Shown: positions 33,354 to 42,510 of the stretch, in pieces
How positions within the stretch are numbered: position 1 is the first letter of the stretch
How the letters are laid out: each line of letters opens with the position of its first letter
From: CAZZDK01 sp964652235
Lineage (GTDB): Bacteria > Pseudomonadota > Alphaproteobacteria > UBA9219
Assembly: GCA_964652235.1 (NCBI GenBank)
Contig: CAZZDK010000010.1
Location: forward strand, 1 to 64,000
DNA: 64,000 bases
Direction of reading: 5' to 3'
Program-made: the position numbers and the translations under genes
The notes under the pieces: generated by a model
The model's database searches: none
Told to the model about the DNA's origin: nothing
Seen by the model: the letters and a program-made list of their open reading frames with translations, nothing else

Positions 33354-34625
33354 TTATTCCTCCTTATTCCCGAAAAACGGGTCGAGAAGTTTCAGCGTTT
33401 CGTCCAGAACCCCGCGTTTTTCCCGCGCCCATTGTTCGGCGGTTGTCGCCAGCGCGTGCGCCTTGTCCGGTTCGCGCAGAAGCGTTTCCAGCGTTTTGAC
33501 CAGTTCGGCCTCGTCCAGAACCTGAATCGCCGCGCCCCGGCCCAGCATATCGTCGGCCATCAGGGCGAAATTGTCCATCTTGGGACCGAAGACGACCGCG
33601 CAGTCCAGTTGCGCCGCCTCTACCGGATTGTGCCCGCCCCAGGTGAAGGACCCTGCCAGGCAGCAAACGTTCGACAGGCGGTAGAAAAGGCCCATCTCGC
33701 CCATCGTGTCGGCCAGATAGACTTCGGTTTCCGGAGTGATGGATTCCCCTGCCGCTCGCCGCGCCGTCCTTATGTTCCGTTGCTTGAGTTGAGCCTCGAT
33801 TTCCTCGCCCCGCACGGCGTGACGAGGAACGATGATCGTCAAAAGGTCCGGGAAGACCCGCCTTAAAGCCTTGTGCGCGCTGAGGGCAATGTCTTCCTCG
33901 CCCGGATGAGTGGAAGCCATGAGCCAGAAAAGCCTGGGACCGATCTCCGTTTTAAGCCGCGCCAACTCTTCGATGTCGCAGGGCAGGGGGGCGGCGGCGT
34001 ATTTGAGATTGCCGATGGCGCGGACGTCTTTCATGCCAAGCGCTGCGAATCGTCCCCTCTCGACGCCCGTCTGTGCCAGCCCGAGCGCGAAGGTTTCCAT
34101 CATTTCGCGGGCGCCTTCGGGAATGAAGCGCCACCGGCGATAAGATTTTTCGGAAAGGCGCCCGTTTAGCAAAACGGCGGGCACGCCGCGCTCCTTGATG
34201 GCGGCGAGCATATTGGGCCAGAGCTCGGATTCGACCCAAAGGACCAGATCGGGCTTCCAATGGTTCAAAAAGCGCGTGACATAGGGCCATCGGTCCACGG
34301 GCATATATTGGTGAAGAACGCCTTCCGGCAAAAGCCTCGCCATCATGGAGGCCGAACTGACAGTCCCCGTCGTAAGGAGAAGGCGCCAATCGGGCCACCT
34401 TTCTTGAAGCTTTTTGATAAGAGTCAAAACCGACATGGCCTCGCCGACGCTGGCGGCATGGCACCAGACGAGCCTACCCTTGGGCCGCGCGAGCGAGGCG
34501 TGGCCGAGGCGTTCCCGGAAGCGATCCTTATCCTCGCGCCCCCTGGCGCGGCGCAAGCGCAGATAGAGCGCAATGAAGGGCGCGGCGAGGGCGGTGAGGA
34601 GGCGGTAGAAGGGCATAAGAAGCAT
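33354..34625 (-). CDS. waaA: 3-deoxy-D-manno-octulosonic acid transferase
   Basis: 423 residues. It transfers KDO to lipid A precursor at the inner membrane. A hydrophobic N-terminus (about 4-22) is a membrane anchor. Then come the GT30 features LVWCHAASVGEAMSVL, TTGTVSSASM, LWVESELWPNML, LLNGRLSEKSYRRW, MASTHPGEE, IIVPRH and the C-terminal GSFTWGGHNPVEAAQL nucleotide-binding block. A second ATG three codons in is possible. Likely in one unit with lpxK despite the intervening palindrome. Confidence 0.95.
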   Translation of the reverse strand: MLLMPFYRLLTALAAPFIALYLRLRRARGREDKDRFRERLGHASLARPKGRLVWCHAASVGEAMSVLTLIKKLQERWPDWRLLLTTGTVSSASMMARLLPEGVLHQYMPVDRWPYVTRFLNHWKPDLVLWVESELWPNMLAAIKERGVPAVLLNGRLSEKSYRRWRFIPEGAREMMETFALGLAQTGVERGRFAALGMKDVRAIGNLKYAAAPLPCDIEELARLKTEIGPRLFWLMASTHPGEEDIALSAHKALRRVFPDLLTIIVPRHAVRGEEIEAQLKQRNIRTARRAAGESITPETEVYLADTMGEMGLFYRLSNVCCLAGSFTWGGHNPVEAAQLDCAVVFGPKMDNFALMADDMLGRGAAIQVLDEAELVKTLETLLREPDKAHALATTAEQWAREKRGVLDETLKLLDPFFGNKEE

Positions 34626-34636
34626 TTAGCATCTAC

Positions 34637-34665
34637 GTCATTCCCGCGAAAGCGGGAATCCAGAG
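34637..34665. repeat. half REP-like palindrome
   Basis: GTCATTCCCGCGAAAGCGGG followed by AATCCAGAG. The TCCCGCGAAAGCGGGA core also occurs, slightly changed, inside the element at 58207-58369, and the AATCCAGAG tail matches the elements at 29.4 and 33.2 kb. Confidence 0.65.
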
Positions 34666-34713
34666 CCGCAAAAACGGACGCGCTTTTCGGGAGGCCTTAT
34701 TAAGATACCCGCG

Positions 34714-35349
34714 TTAGCCCTTCTTCGCCTCGTTCGGCGCGGCGACGCGTTCGCGCATAAGGGTCAAAAGGGCGCCGATGTCGCCGCCGTTGCGTTGAAT
34801 GACGGAGGAATATTCCTGGCGCTGCGTGACGCTCATGCTGACGCCCTCGACGACCACATCAATGATTCCGAGGCCTTTGTCCCCCTGTCTCACGCGCCAG
34901 GTCACGATGGTCGGTGGCGAACCGTCGGGATGGGTGATCTCGCTATCCACGATGAAATCCTTTTTGCCTTCGGGGCGAGAGGCGCGAACCTTGAAGCCCT
35001 CGCCGGTGTAAAGAGCGAAACGGTCCGAATAGGTTTTGACGACCAGTTTCTCGAACAGGTCCATATATTCTTTTTGCTGGTCCGGCGTGGCCGTGAGCCA
35101 GCTGCGTCCGATCACGAAACGGGCGATGGTGTTCAAATCGAAGTAATCGCTAAGCATGGCGCGAAACTTTTCGTTGCGGGCGTCGGCGCTCAGGCTTTTA
35201 TCCGCCAGGATGGAAACGGCTTTGTCGCCCAGATCCTGAATGAACTTGCCCTCATTCGTGAGGGGCGCGGCGGCGTCGTCCGCAAAGGAGGGAGCGGCCA
35301 AGCCCAAAAGGGCGAACAGAAAAAGAAAAGCGCGAAGGAAGCGTGACAT
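34714..35349 (-). CDS. MlaC/Ttg2D-family phospholipid-binding protein
   Basis: 211 residues from the ATG at 35349 (GGAG upstream). A signal peptide (about 1-24, ending SFADDAAA) precedes the MlaC domain: FDLNTIARFVIGRSWLTATPDQQKEY, YSDRFALYTGEGFKVRASRPEGKKDFIV and GLGIIDVVVEGVSMSVTQRQEYSSVI. MlaC ferries phospholipids between the outer and inner membrane. The other mla genes are not in this window, so the partner transporter is elsewhere. Confidence 0.88.
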   Translation of the reverse strand: MSRFLRAFLFLFALLGLAAPSFADDAAAPLTNEGKFIQDLGDKAVSILADKSLSADARNEKFRAMLSDYFDLNTIARFVIGRSWLTATPDQQKEYMDLFEKLVVKTYSDRFALYTGEGFKVRASRPEGKKDFIVDSEITHPDGSPPTIVTWRVRQGDKGLGIIDVVVEGVSMSVTQRQEYSSVIQRNGGDIGALLTLMRERVAAPNEAKKG

Positions 35350-35488
35350 CAAAAACTCCGGAGCAAAGGAAAAACCCCGGCGAGTTTATAACGGGAGACG
35401 GGCGGAAGACAAAGGCCGATTTTAATCCGGCTGGATTTTTTTGATCCCTGCCTTTATTTCGCCACGTTTTGATTCGGCTTCGAAAGAA

Positions 35489-36820
35489 TCAAGCCGACAG
35501 GCAGGAGTTATCCGACGATTTGTACTTGAAACGATCAGCAAGCACCGCTCCCACCAGATAAAGCGAGCCGCAGCAAAGGATGCGAGCCGGAGCCTGATCC
35601 GGCCCTGCAAGCGCGGCCAGCGCTTTTGCGGGGGACGCGGCGGGCGCGGCATCCGCGATTCCGCAAGCGCGAACCTTGGCCGCAAGGGCCTCAGGCGCAT
35701 GGCCCGGAACGTCGCCTTCCACATAAACCGTCCGCACGCGCCGAATAAAGGGAGCCATGGGGCCGAGGAACTCTTCGGGCCGCTTGGTCGAGAGCATTCC
35801 ATAGACAAGATCAATGGGCTTGCCGTCCCGCGCCTGCCAGCGCCGCATCTGGGCGGCGAGGACCTCGCCTGCGGAATCGTTGTGCCCGCCGTCGAGCCAA
35901 AGCTCCCAGCCCTCAGGCAGTCCGGGCGGGACGATTTGTTGCAGCCGACCCGGCCATTCGACCGTTCGCATGGCGCGGCGAACGGCCTCGTCCGGGATCT
36001 CGAAAGGCAAAGCGTCCGAAGCCGCGATGGCAAGCCCCGCGTTCCAAAGCTGATGCGTGCCGAGCAAAGCGGGGCGCGGCAGGTTTTCGATCTTGCGCGA
36101 GGGGCCGAGAAAGCGAAAACGATCGGCATCGACGGCTTCGATCCGCCAATCCTCGCCGCCGACGACAAGCGGCGCGTCCAGCATTGTCGCCTCTTGTCGC
36201 AGGGCCAGCATGGCTTCCTGCGAGGGTTGCGGCGCGGTGAAGCAGGGAGTTCGTCGCCGTATGATCCCGGCTTTTTCGCGCGCGATGGAATCCATCGTGT
36301 CGCCGAGATATTCGCGGTGATCGAACGAAAGCCGCGCGATGACCGAAGCGATAGGCTCAGGCACGACGTTCGTCGCATCGAACCTGCCGCCCAGACCGAC
36401 TTCAAGGATCGTCGCGTCGGCGGGCGTCCGGGCGAAGGCGGTCAAGGCCGCCGCCGTCCCGGCTTCAAAGACGCTGATGGCGCCGCGCGGGCTCTTGGCC
36501 TCGATTTCCAGAAGAAGAGAGACGAGCTCTTCCTCCTCGATCAAACGGCCCGCCACGCGGATACGCTCATGGAAACGGATCAGGTGCGGCGAGGTATAGA
36601 CGTGCGCCGTTCTTCCCGTCGCCTCGATCATGGCGCGAAGGAAGGCGCAGGTCGAACCCTTGCCGTTCGTCCCGGCCACAAGGATCGCGGGCGGCAGACG
36701 AAGGTGGGGATCGCCGAGTTCGCCCAAAAGAGCGTCGTAAGCGCGGCGGAGGGTCAGGTTGACGTCTTTGCCGTGCGCGAGGCGCAGGCGCTCCAGAATC
36801 GCGGCGGAGGTTTCGGTCAT
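35489..36820 (-). CDS. folC: bifunctional folylpolyglutamate/dihydrofolate synthase
   Basis: 443 residues, Mur-ligase fold. The P-loop is VAGTNGKGSTCAFL. TSPHLIRFHERIRV, VGLGGRFDATNV and DGGHNDSAGE follow. It attaches glutamate to dihydropteroate and to folates. The start overlaps the accD stop by four bases; accD-folC is a standard alphaproteobacterial pair, normally preceded by trp genes, which are absent here. Confidence 0.95.
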   Translation of the reverse strand: MTETSAAILERLRLAHGKDVNLTLRRAYDALLGELGDPHLRLPPAILVAGTNGKGSTCAFLRAMIEATGRTAHVYTSPHLIRFHERIRVAGRLIEEEELVSLLLEIEAKSPRGAISVFEAGTAAALTAFARTPADATILEVGLGGRFDATNVVPEPIASVIARLSFDHREYLGDTMDSIAREKAGIIRRRTPCFTAPQPSQEAMLALRQEATMLDAPLVVGGEDWRIEAVDADRFRFLGPSRKIENLPRPALLGTHQLWNAGLAIAASDALPFEIPDEAVRRAMRTVEWPGRLQQIVPPGLPEGWELWLDGGHNDSAGEVLAAQMRRWQARDGKPIDLVYGMLSTKRPEEFLGPMAPFIRRVRTVYVEGDVPGHAPEALAAKVRACGIADAAPAASPAKALAALAGPDQAPARILCCGSLYLVGAVLADRFKYKSSDNSCLSA

Positions 36821-37743
36821 TTCCGTTTGAGCGCAAGCTTCGCGCCGTGCGGGATGGGTCCGGAAAGGAAGGAGGGGGCCTTCGTCTTTTCGCGATCCTT
36901 GCGCAAAAGGCTGAGAACACGCACGAGCGTATCCTTAAGTTCGGCGCGGGTCACGACGATATCGACCATACCGTGGTCGAGCAGATATTCCGAGCGCTGA
37001 AAGCCGGGCGGCAAAGTCTCGCGGATCGTGCTTTCGATGACGCGCGCGCCCGCAAAGCCGATCTGCGCGCCTTTCTCGGCGATGTGAATATCGCCGATCA
37101 TGGCGAAAGAGGCCGTCACGCCGCCCGTGGTCGGATCGGTGAAAACGACGATGAACGGCAATCCTGCGTCCTTGACGTTTTTCGCGGCGATGACGCTGCG
37201 CGGCATTTGCATGAGGGAGAGCAGGCCCTCCTGCATCCTCGCGCCGCCCGAAGCCGGAATGACAATCAGGGGGCAGCGGGTCTCGACGGCCCTTTTCGCC
37301 GCCGTGACAAGGCCCTCGCCCACGGCCATGCCCATCGAGCCGCCCAAAAAGGCGAAATTGAACACGGCGATGACGGCGGGCGAACCGCCCATCCGGCCCT
37401 CGGCCACGATAATCGCGTCGGTCTGACCCGTTTTGGCGCGGGCGTCTTTCAGGCGGTCGGTATAGCGTTTCTGGTCGCGAAAACGCAGCGGATCGACCGG
37501 GACGGGCGGAACGGCGATTTCCGCGTAACGCCCGTCGTCGAAAAGCATTTCCAGCCTTTTAAGCGGCGGCAGCTTCAGGTGAAAGCCGCAATGATGACAA
37601 ACGTTAAAATGTTCTTCAAGCTCCCGCTTGAAAAGCATAGCGTTGCATCCGGGGCATTTTTCCCACAGATTGTCCGGGATCTCTTTTTGAGTCCCGACAA
37701 GAGCCCTGATCTTGGGGCGGACGAAATTGGTCAGCCAGTTCAT
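36817..37743 (-). CDS. accD: acetyl-CoA carboxylase carboxyltransferase subunit beta
   Basis: 308 residues from the ATG at 37743, where conserved MNWLTNFVRPKIRAL begins (a TTG nine codons earlier is possible). The zinc ribbon has CPGC and CHHC. The crotonase-type domain shows FAFLGGSMGMAVGEG and IPASGGARMQEGLLSLMQM. It forms malonyl-CoA with AccA, B and C for fatty-acid synthesis. No strong Shine-Dalgarno is visible. Confidence 0.96.
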   Translation of the reverse strand: MNWLTNFVRPKIRALVGTQKEIPDNLWEKCPGCNAMLFKRELEEHFNVCHHCGFHLKLPPLKRLEMLFDDGRYAEIAVPPVPVDPLRFRDQKRYTDRLKDARAKTGQTDAIIVAEGRMGGSPAVIAVFNFAFLGGSMGMAVGEGLVTAAKRAVETRCPLIVIPASGGARMQEGLLSLMQMPRSVIAAKNVKDAGLPFIVVFTDPTTGGVTASFAMIGDIHIAEKGAQIGFAGARVIESTIRETLPPGFQRSEYLLDHGMVDIVVTRAELKDTLVRVLSLLRKDREKTKAPSFLSGPIPHGAKLALKRK

Positions 37744-37802
37744 GCGCGGGATGCTAGTCGAAAGCGTCAAGGGACGCTAGAAGGAAAAAGGCGTTAGGAA
37801 TC

Positions 37803-38327
37803 ATGAGGAAAACAAAGAGGCCGAGCCTTTACATCGAAATAAAGGCCGCGCCCTGGAAAAGGGTTAAGGGACTGGAGAGGAAGCTGAAACAGGCGGCGGC
37901 CCTGGTTTTCGCCTCTTTGCCCGCGTCGCTTTTACCTGCCGCGCGGCGGGCGGAGGCAACGCTTTTGCTTACGACGGACCGGGCGGTTCAGACTTTAAAC
38001 TTTGACTATCGAGGCAAAAACGCGCCGACGAACGTTTTGTCTTTCCCTCATTACGAAAGGGGCGATTTGGTTCGCCTGGGCAAGAAGGGCGAAACGCTTT
38101 ATGTCGGCGACATCGCCGTCGCTTACGCCTTCACGGCCAAAGAAGCGAAGGCCGAAGGCAAAAACTTGCCGGATCACGTCGTGCACCTTATGATCCACGG
38201 CCTCTTGCATCTTTTCGGCTACGACCACGACAGCCCCGCCCGCGCGGCGCGGATGGAAAGGCTGGAGAAAGAAATATTGGCGACGCTCGGCATTCCCGAT
38301 CCCTACGCGCCCCGGATGAAACCATGA
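37803..38327 (+). CDS. ybeY: endoribonuclease YbeY
   Basis: 174 residues. The zinc motif HLMIHGLLHLFGYDHD (HxxxHxxxxxH) is intact, and TNVLSFP and YVGDIAVAY are the conserved strands. It matures 16S rRNA 3' ends and takes part in ribosome quality control. The stop overlaps the next start by four bases. The usual upstream phoH is not present. Confidence 0.95.
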   Translation: MRKTKRPSLYIEIKAAPWKRVKGLERKLKQAAALVFASLPASLLPAARRAEATLLLTTDRAVQTLNFDYRGKNAPTNVLSFPHYERGDLVRLGKKGETLYVGDIAVAYAFTAKEAKAEGKNLPDHVVHLMIHGLLHLFGYDHDSPARAARMERLEKEILATLGIPDPYAPRMKP

Positions 38328-39190
38328 ACGACCTTCCGATGTTTTTCGAGAAACTTTACGCCCGTCTGCGTCGGCGTCTGAAACGCGAGCAGGACAGAGA
38401 AACGCTGCGCGAGGCGGCGCTGGCGCTGATTGAAGAGCCTTCGCCGGACGAAGGCGAGCCGCCCGCCGAACGCGAGATTCTTACCAACGTCATCTCTCTG
38501 CGCGACAAGGATGTGGCCGATTGTATGGTCCCCCGCGCGGACATCGTTGCCGCCGACATCGAAAGTTCTCTCTCGGACATTGTTGCCCTCATGATTTCCT
38601 GCGCCCACAGCCGCCTGCCGGTCTATCGCGAGACGCTCGACGAAACGGTGGGCATGGTCCATACCAAGGACGTTTTGCCTTATTTAGCGGAAGGCAAGGA
38701 TTGCGCCCTGCGGGACATCCTGCGCCCTGTTCTTTTCGCCGCGCCTTCCATGTCCGTCTCGAAACTTCTCTTTCAGATGCGGGAATCGCGCCAGCATATG
38801 GCCATGGTGATCGACGAGTTCGGCGGCGTGGACGGGCTGGTGACGATTGAAGACCTTGTTGAGGAGATCGTCGGCGACATCAAGGACGAACATCACGACG
38901 AAAAAACGCCGGACGTCATCTTTTGTTCGGACGGATCGTTGCTCGCGGACGGGGGCATCGACGTTGCCGCGTTCGAAGAGCGCGTCGGCCTGACGCTCGG
39001 CGGGCAGGAGAGGGAAGCCGTGGACACGCTCGGCGGCTATGTTTTCGACCTGGCGGGCCGGGCGCTCAAAGTCGGCGAAACCATTGAGGGGCCGGGGGGG
39101 CTTTTCTTCGACGTTTTGGCCGTGGAGCAAAGCCGCATCCGCCGTCTGCGCGTGCGGGGGATCAGGCGCGAAAACCAAAAGAATTCATAA
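38324..39190 (+). CDS. CorC/HlyC-type CBS-domain protein
   Basis: 288 residues. A CBS pair (about 60-190: VADCMVPRADIVAADIE, SRLPVYRETLDETVGMVHTKD, HMAMVIDEFGGVDGLVTIEDLVEEIVGDI) is followed by a CorC_HlyC transporter-associated domain (about 205-285). No membrane helices, as in soluble CorC. Linked to magnesium/cobalt efflux or to nucleotide sensing. Translationally coupled to ybeY, as in many alphaproteobacteria, where lnt usually follows; lnt is absent here. Confidence 0.9.
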   Translation: MNDLPMFFEKLYARLRRRLKREQDRETLREAALALIEEPSPDEGEPPAEREILTNVISLRDKDVADCMVPRADIVAADIESSLSDIVALMISCAHSRLPVYRETLDETVGMVHTKDVLPYLAEGKDCALRDILRPVLFAAPSMSVSKLLFQMRESRQHMAMVIDEFGGVDGLVTIEDLVEEIVGDIKDEHHDEKTPDVIFCSDGSLLADGGIDVAAFEERVGLTLGGQEREAVDTLGGYVFDLAGRALKVGETIEGPGGLFFDVLAVEQSRIRRLRVRGIRRENQKNS

Positions 39191-39342
39191 AACAAGACCA
39201 TCGCGGTCAAGGGATTTGACAAATAAAACTTGTCTCATTGAGGCTATTTCTTCGCGCGGAAATTTCCGGAATTCTTCTCTTTTCCGGATTTTAGACTGGA
39301 CGTAAACACCTCGTTAACCATACTGTTCTACGAAATAAAAAG

Positions 39343-39363
39343 GCGATTCCGTCTAAGAATCGC
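39343..39363. terminator. possible hairpin ahead of the chemotaxis receptor gene
   Basis: GCGATTC-CGTCTAA-GAATCGC, seven perfect pairs, followed by TTCTGTT. It could end the ybeY-corC transcript or lie in the leader of the receptor gene at 39412. The T-tract is weak. Confidence 0.35.
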
Positions 39364-39411
39364 TTCTGTTATGGCCCGAATTAATGCGCCCCCAGACGTT
39401 GAGGAGGAAAG

Positions 39412-41076
39412 ATGAGGTTCTCGTTCAGTAATCTCAAGATAAGCGTCCGTATCCTGACGGGCTTCGCCGCCGTTCTTCTTGTTTTGGTCGGCATGGTCCT
39501 TTTCGCGAATCGGGGTCTGGAAGACGTCCTCGCGGGGCAGGCCGAATACGCCCGCCGTGCGCACCAGACGGAAGGGATGCTGGAGATGCGGATGGGATTC
39601 ATTGAACTTCGGCGGGCGACGGCCCTTTACCTTCTCAAGGGAGGGAGCACAGAGGCGATGGACAAAGCCGCGGACGAAATGACCTCTCTTATGAACAAGG
39701 TCCGGGACGCCTTCCGCCGACAGGAGCGAAAGGACAGGATGACGGAAATTTTGAAGGCATTCGAAGAATATCACAAAACGTTGAATATACTTCCTTCCAT
39801 TCGGGAGAACAAGGAGGAGGTGGACAAAACGCTGGTCTTCCTTAGTCCGCTTGGCCAAAAGATCCAGGACGGCATGGGGTCTCTGGCAAAAGACCTGGCG
39901 AAGGACATGGTCGCGACCGAAGAGAATATGGTCGCCATCAGCAAGCGGACGGTCAAGGTTCTGGGCATTACGGGCGTTGTCGCCGTTCTGATCGGTTTGT
40001 TCTTCGCCGTTTTCATCGGGCGGGGCATTTCGAGGCCTATCCAGAACATGACGCGCGTCATGGGCGTTTTGGCCAACGGCGATTTGACGGTCGAGGTTCC
40101 GGATACGCAAAAGAAGGACGAGATCGGGCAAATGGCTCAGGCCGTTTTGGTGTTCAAGGAAAACGCGATCAAAGTCGAAGCCATGCGCAAGGAACAGAAA
40201 GAGGCGGAGATACGCGCGGCGCAGGAACGCAGGCAGGCCATGCTGAAGATGGCCAGCGATTTCGAGGCCAGCGTGATGGGAATTGTGAAAGGCGTGGCGG
40301 CTTCCTCGACGGAAATGCAGTCCACGGCGAAAAGTATGTCGTCCATCGCGCAGGAGACGAGCACGCAGGCGACGGCCGTGGCGGCGGCGTCCACGCAGGC
40401 GAGCACGAACGTGGAAACGGTGGCCTCGGCGGCGGAAGAGCTTTCGGCTTCCACGGGTGAGATCGGCACGCGCGTGACCGAAGCGGCGCGGATTGCCCAG
40501 AAGGCCGCCGACGAGAGCAAGCGGACGAACGAACGCGTCGAAAACCTTGCGGCCTCGGCGAGCAAGATCGGCGAGGTCGTCCAGCTCATCAACGAAATCG
40601 CCTCGCAAACGAACCTGCTTGCGTTGAATGCGACGATCGAAGCGGCGCGGGCGGGCGAAGCGGGCAAGGGCTTTGCCGTCGTGGCGAGCGAGGTGAAGGG
40701 CCTTGCCAACCAGACCGCCAAGGCGACGGAGGAGATCAGCGCGCAGATCGGCTCGGTTCAGGCGGAGACAAATGCCGCCGTCTCGGCCATTCGGATGATT
40801 GCGGAAGTCATCGACCAGGTGCGCGACATTTCGGCCAACATCGCGGCGGCGGTGGAAGAGCAGGGCGCGGCGACGAAGGAAATCGCCCGCAATGTGCAGC
40901 AGGCGGCTCAAGGGACGCACGAGGTCTCGACGAACATCGTCTCGGTGACGGAAGCGGCGACGCAAACCGGCGCGGCGGCGGAGCAGGTCCTTTCCACGGC
41001 GGGCGAATTGGCCAAGAACGCGGAATCCCTGCGCAAAGAGGTCGAAACCTTCCTTTCCAACGTCCGGGCGGGATAG
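39412..41076 (+). CDS. methyl-accepting chemotaxis protein
   Basis: 554 residues. TM1 about 13-33, a helical periplasmic sensor about 35-180, TM2 about 182-203, HAMP about 204-257, then a long coiled-coil signalling domain. The signalling tip is NEIASQTNLLALNATIEAAR followed by AGEAGKGFAVVASEVKGLA. It would sense an extracellular cue and control CheA. No CheR-binding pentapeptide at the C-terminus. It stands alone with an AT-rich 220-base leader and GAGGAAAG before the ATG. No che genes in the window. Confidence 0.93.
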   Translation: MRFSFSNLKISVRILTGFAAVLLVLVGMVLFANRGLEDVLAGQAEYARRAHQTEGMLEMRMGFIELRRATALYLLKGGSTEAMDKAADEMTSLMNKVRDAFRRQERKDRMTEILKAFEEYHKTLNILPSIRENKEEVDKTLVFLSPLGQKIQDGMGSLAKDLAKDMVATEENMVAISKRTVKVLGITGVVAVLIGLFFAVFIGRGISRPIQNMTRVMGVLANGDLTVEVPDTQKKDEIGQMAQAVLVFKENAIKVEAMRKEQKEAEIRAAQERRQAMLKMASDFEASVMGIVKGVAASSTEMQSTAKSMSSIAQETSTQATAVAAASTQASTNVETVASAAEELSASTGEIGTRVTEAARIAQKAADESKRTNERVENLAASASKIGEVVQLINEIASQTNLLALNATIEAARAGEAGKGFAVVASEVKGLANQTAKATEEISAQIGSVQAETNAAVSAIRMIAEVIDQVRDISANIAAAVEEQGAATKEIARNVQQAAQGTHEVSTNIVSVTEAATQTGAAAEQVLSTAGELAKNAESLRKEVETFLSNVRAG

Positions 41077-41167
41077 CTGGAAGGGGGCTCTGGGACAGGG
41101 GCTGTTTAACCCGTTGATAATCCAAAAGGCGCGAAGTATTGTCTAGCCGAATCCTAAGGGGAGAGGC

Positions 41168-42502
41168 ATGACTCGCAAACTTTTCGGAACCGACGGCATC
41201 AGGGGCCGCGCCAACCAGGAACCCATGACGGCCACGACGGCCCTGTCCGTCGCCATGGCCGCCGCGCGTTTATTCCGGCGCGGGCAGCACCGTCACCGCG
41301 TCGTGATCGGCAAGGATACGCGCCTGTCGGGCTATCTTTTGGAACCGGCTTTGACGGCGGGCTTTATCGCGCAGGGGATGGACGTGTTTTTGCTCGGCCC
41401 GCTGCCGACGCCGGCGGTGGCTATGCTGACCAAAAGCCTGCGGGCCGATCTGGGCGTCATGATTTCGGCCTCGCACAACCCTTATGAAGATAATGGGATC
41501 AAGCTGTTCGGTCCTGATGGACGCAAGCTTTCGGATTCTCTTGAGGCCGAGATTGAGACCCTGATGAACGACGGCAAGAACGAGCTGGCGTCGTCGGCCG
41601 AGCTGGGCCGCGCTGCGCGTATCGACGATGCTGCCGGGCGTTATGTTGAGTTCGTCAAGGGAACTTTTCCGCCGGGGCTGCGCCTGGACGGCATGAAGAT
41701 CGTTCTCGATTGCGCCAACGGCGCGGCCTACAAGGTCGCGCCTGCGGTTCTGTGGGAGCTGGGCGCGGAAGTCATCCTGCTCGCCGACGAGCCGGACGGC
41801 AAGAACATCAATCATAATTGCGGCGCGACGCACCCTGATCTGATGCGCGAGGCGGTTTTGCTTCACGGCGCGGATGCGGGGCTTGCGCTCGACGGCGACG
41901 CCGACCGCCTTATCATGGCGGACGAGAAAGGGCACATCGTTGACGGCGACCAGATTATGGCGTTGATCGCACAGGCTTGGGCCGAAAGGGGTTCGCTCAG
42001 GGGCGGCGGCGTCGTGGCGACGGTGATGTCGAATCTCGGCCTCGAAAGATTTCTGAAAAAGATGAATCTCGACCTGATCCGTACGCCCGTCGGCGATCGC
42101 TATGTCGTCGAAGCGATGCAGGAAAAGGGCTACAATCTCGGCGGCGAGCAATCGGGTCACATGGTCCTGTCCGATTACAGCACGACGGGCGACGGTCTTT
42201 TGACGGCCTTGCAGGTCTTGGCCGTCATCAGGGAAAAGGGCGTTCCGGCAAGTCAGGCCTGCCGCCTCTTCACGCCCGTGCCGCAGCTTTTGAAGAGCGT
42301 GAAAACGCCGCGCGACGTTATGACCGACCCCGCCTTTCAAAAGGCCATCCAAAAAGCCGAGGAAAGATTGAACGGCGCCGGGCGCCTTGTGGTGCGCAAA
42401 TCCGGCACGGAATCCCTCGTGCGCGTAATGGCCGAGGGCGACGACGAGAAGCTTGTCGCGGAAATCGTCGAGACGCTCGCAAAGCAGGCGGCGCGGGGAT
42501 AG
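41168..42502 (+). CDS. glmM: phosphoglucosamine mutase
   Basis: 444 residues. It begins MTRKLFGTDGIRGRAN. The phosphoserine loop is ISASHNPYEDNGIKLFGPDG, the metal site is LDGDADRLIMAD, GGEQSGH is the sugar-specificity loop and VRKSGTESLVRVMAEG the phosphate-binding loop. It makes glucosamine-1-phosphate for UDP-GlcNAc and cell-wall synthesis. AAGGGGAGAGG precedes the start. In many alphaproteobacteria ftsH-folP precede glmM; they do not here. Confidence 0.97.
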   Translation: MTRKLFGTDGIRGRANQEPMTATTALSVAMAAARLFRRGQHRHRVVIGKDTRLSGYLLEPALTAGFIAQGMDVFLLGPLPTPAVAMLTKSLRADLGVMISASHNPYEDNGIKLFGPDGRKLSDSLEAEIETLMNDGKNELASSAELGRAARIDDAAGRYVEFVKGTFPPGLRLDGMKIVLDCANGAAYKVAPAVLWELGAEVILLADEPDGKNINHNCGATHPDLMREAVLLHGADAGLALDGDADRLIMADEKGHIVDGDQIMALIAQAWAERGSLRGGGVVATVMSNLGLERFLKKMNLDLIRTPVGDRYVVEAMQEKGYNLGGEQSGHMVLSDYSTTGDGLLTALQVLAVIREKGVPASQACRLFTPVPQLLKSVKTPRDVMTDPAFQKAIQKAEERLNGAGRLVVRKSGTESLVRVMAEGDDEKLVAEIVETLAKQAARG

Positions 42503-42510
42503 TCAGGTTC

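Noticed and set aside
35408..35445. AATCC-GGCT-GGATT hairpin with T-run as a folC terminator
   Set aside because: The T-run is on the wrong side for folC (minus strand), the stem is only five pairs, and no plus-strand gene precedes it.
39328..40965. 545-codon frame opposite the chemotaxis receptor
   Set aside because: Arg/His-rich antisense shadow with no ribosome-binding site; the receptor on the plus strand explains the region.
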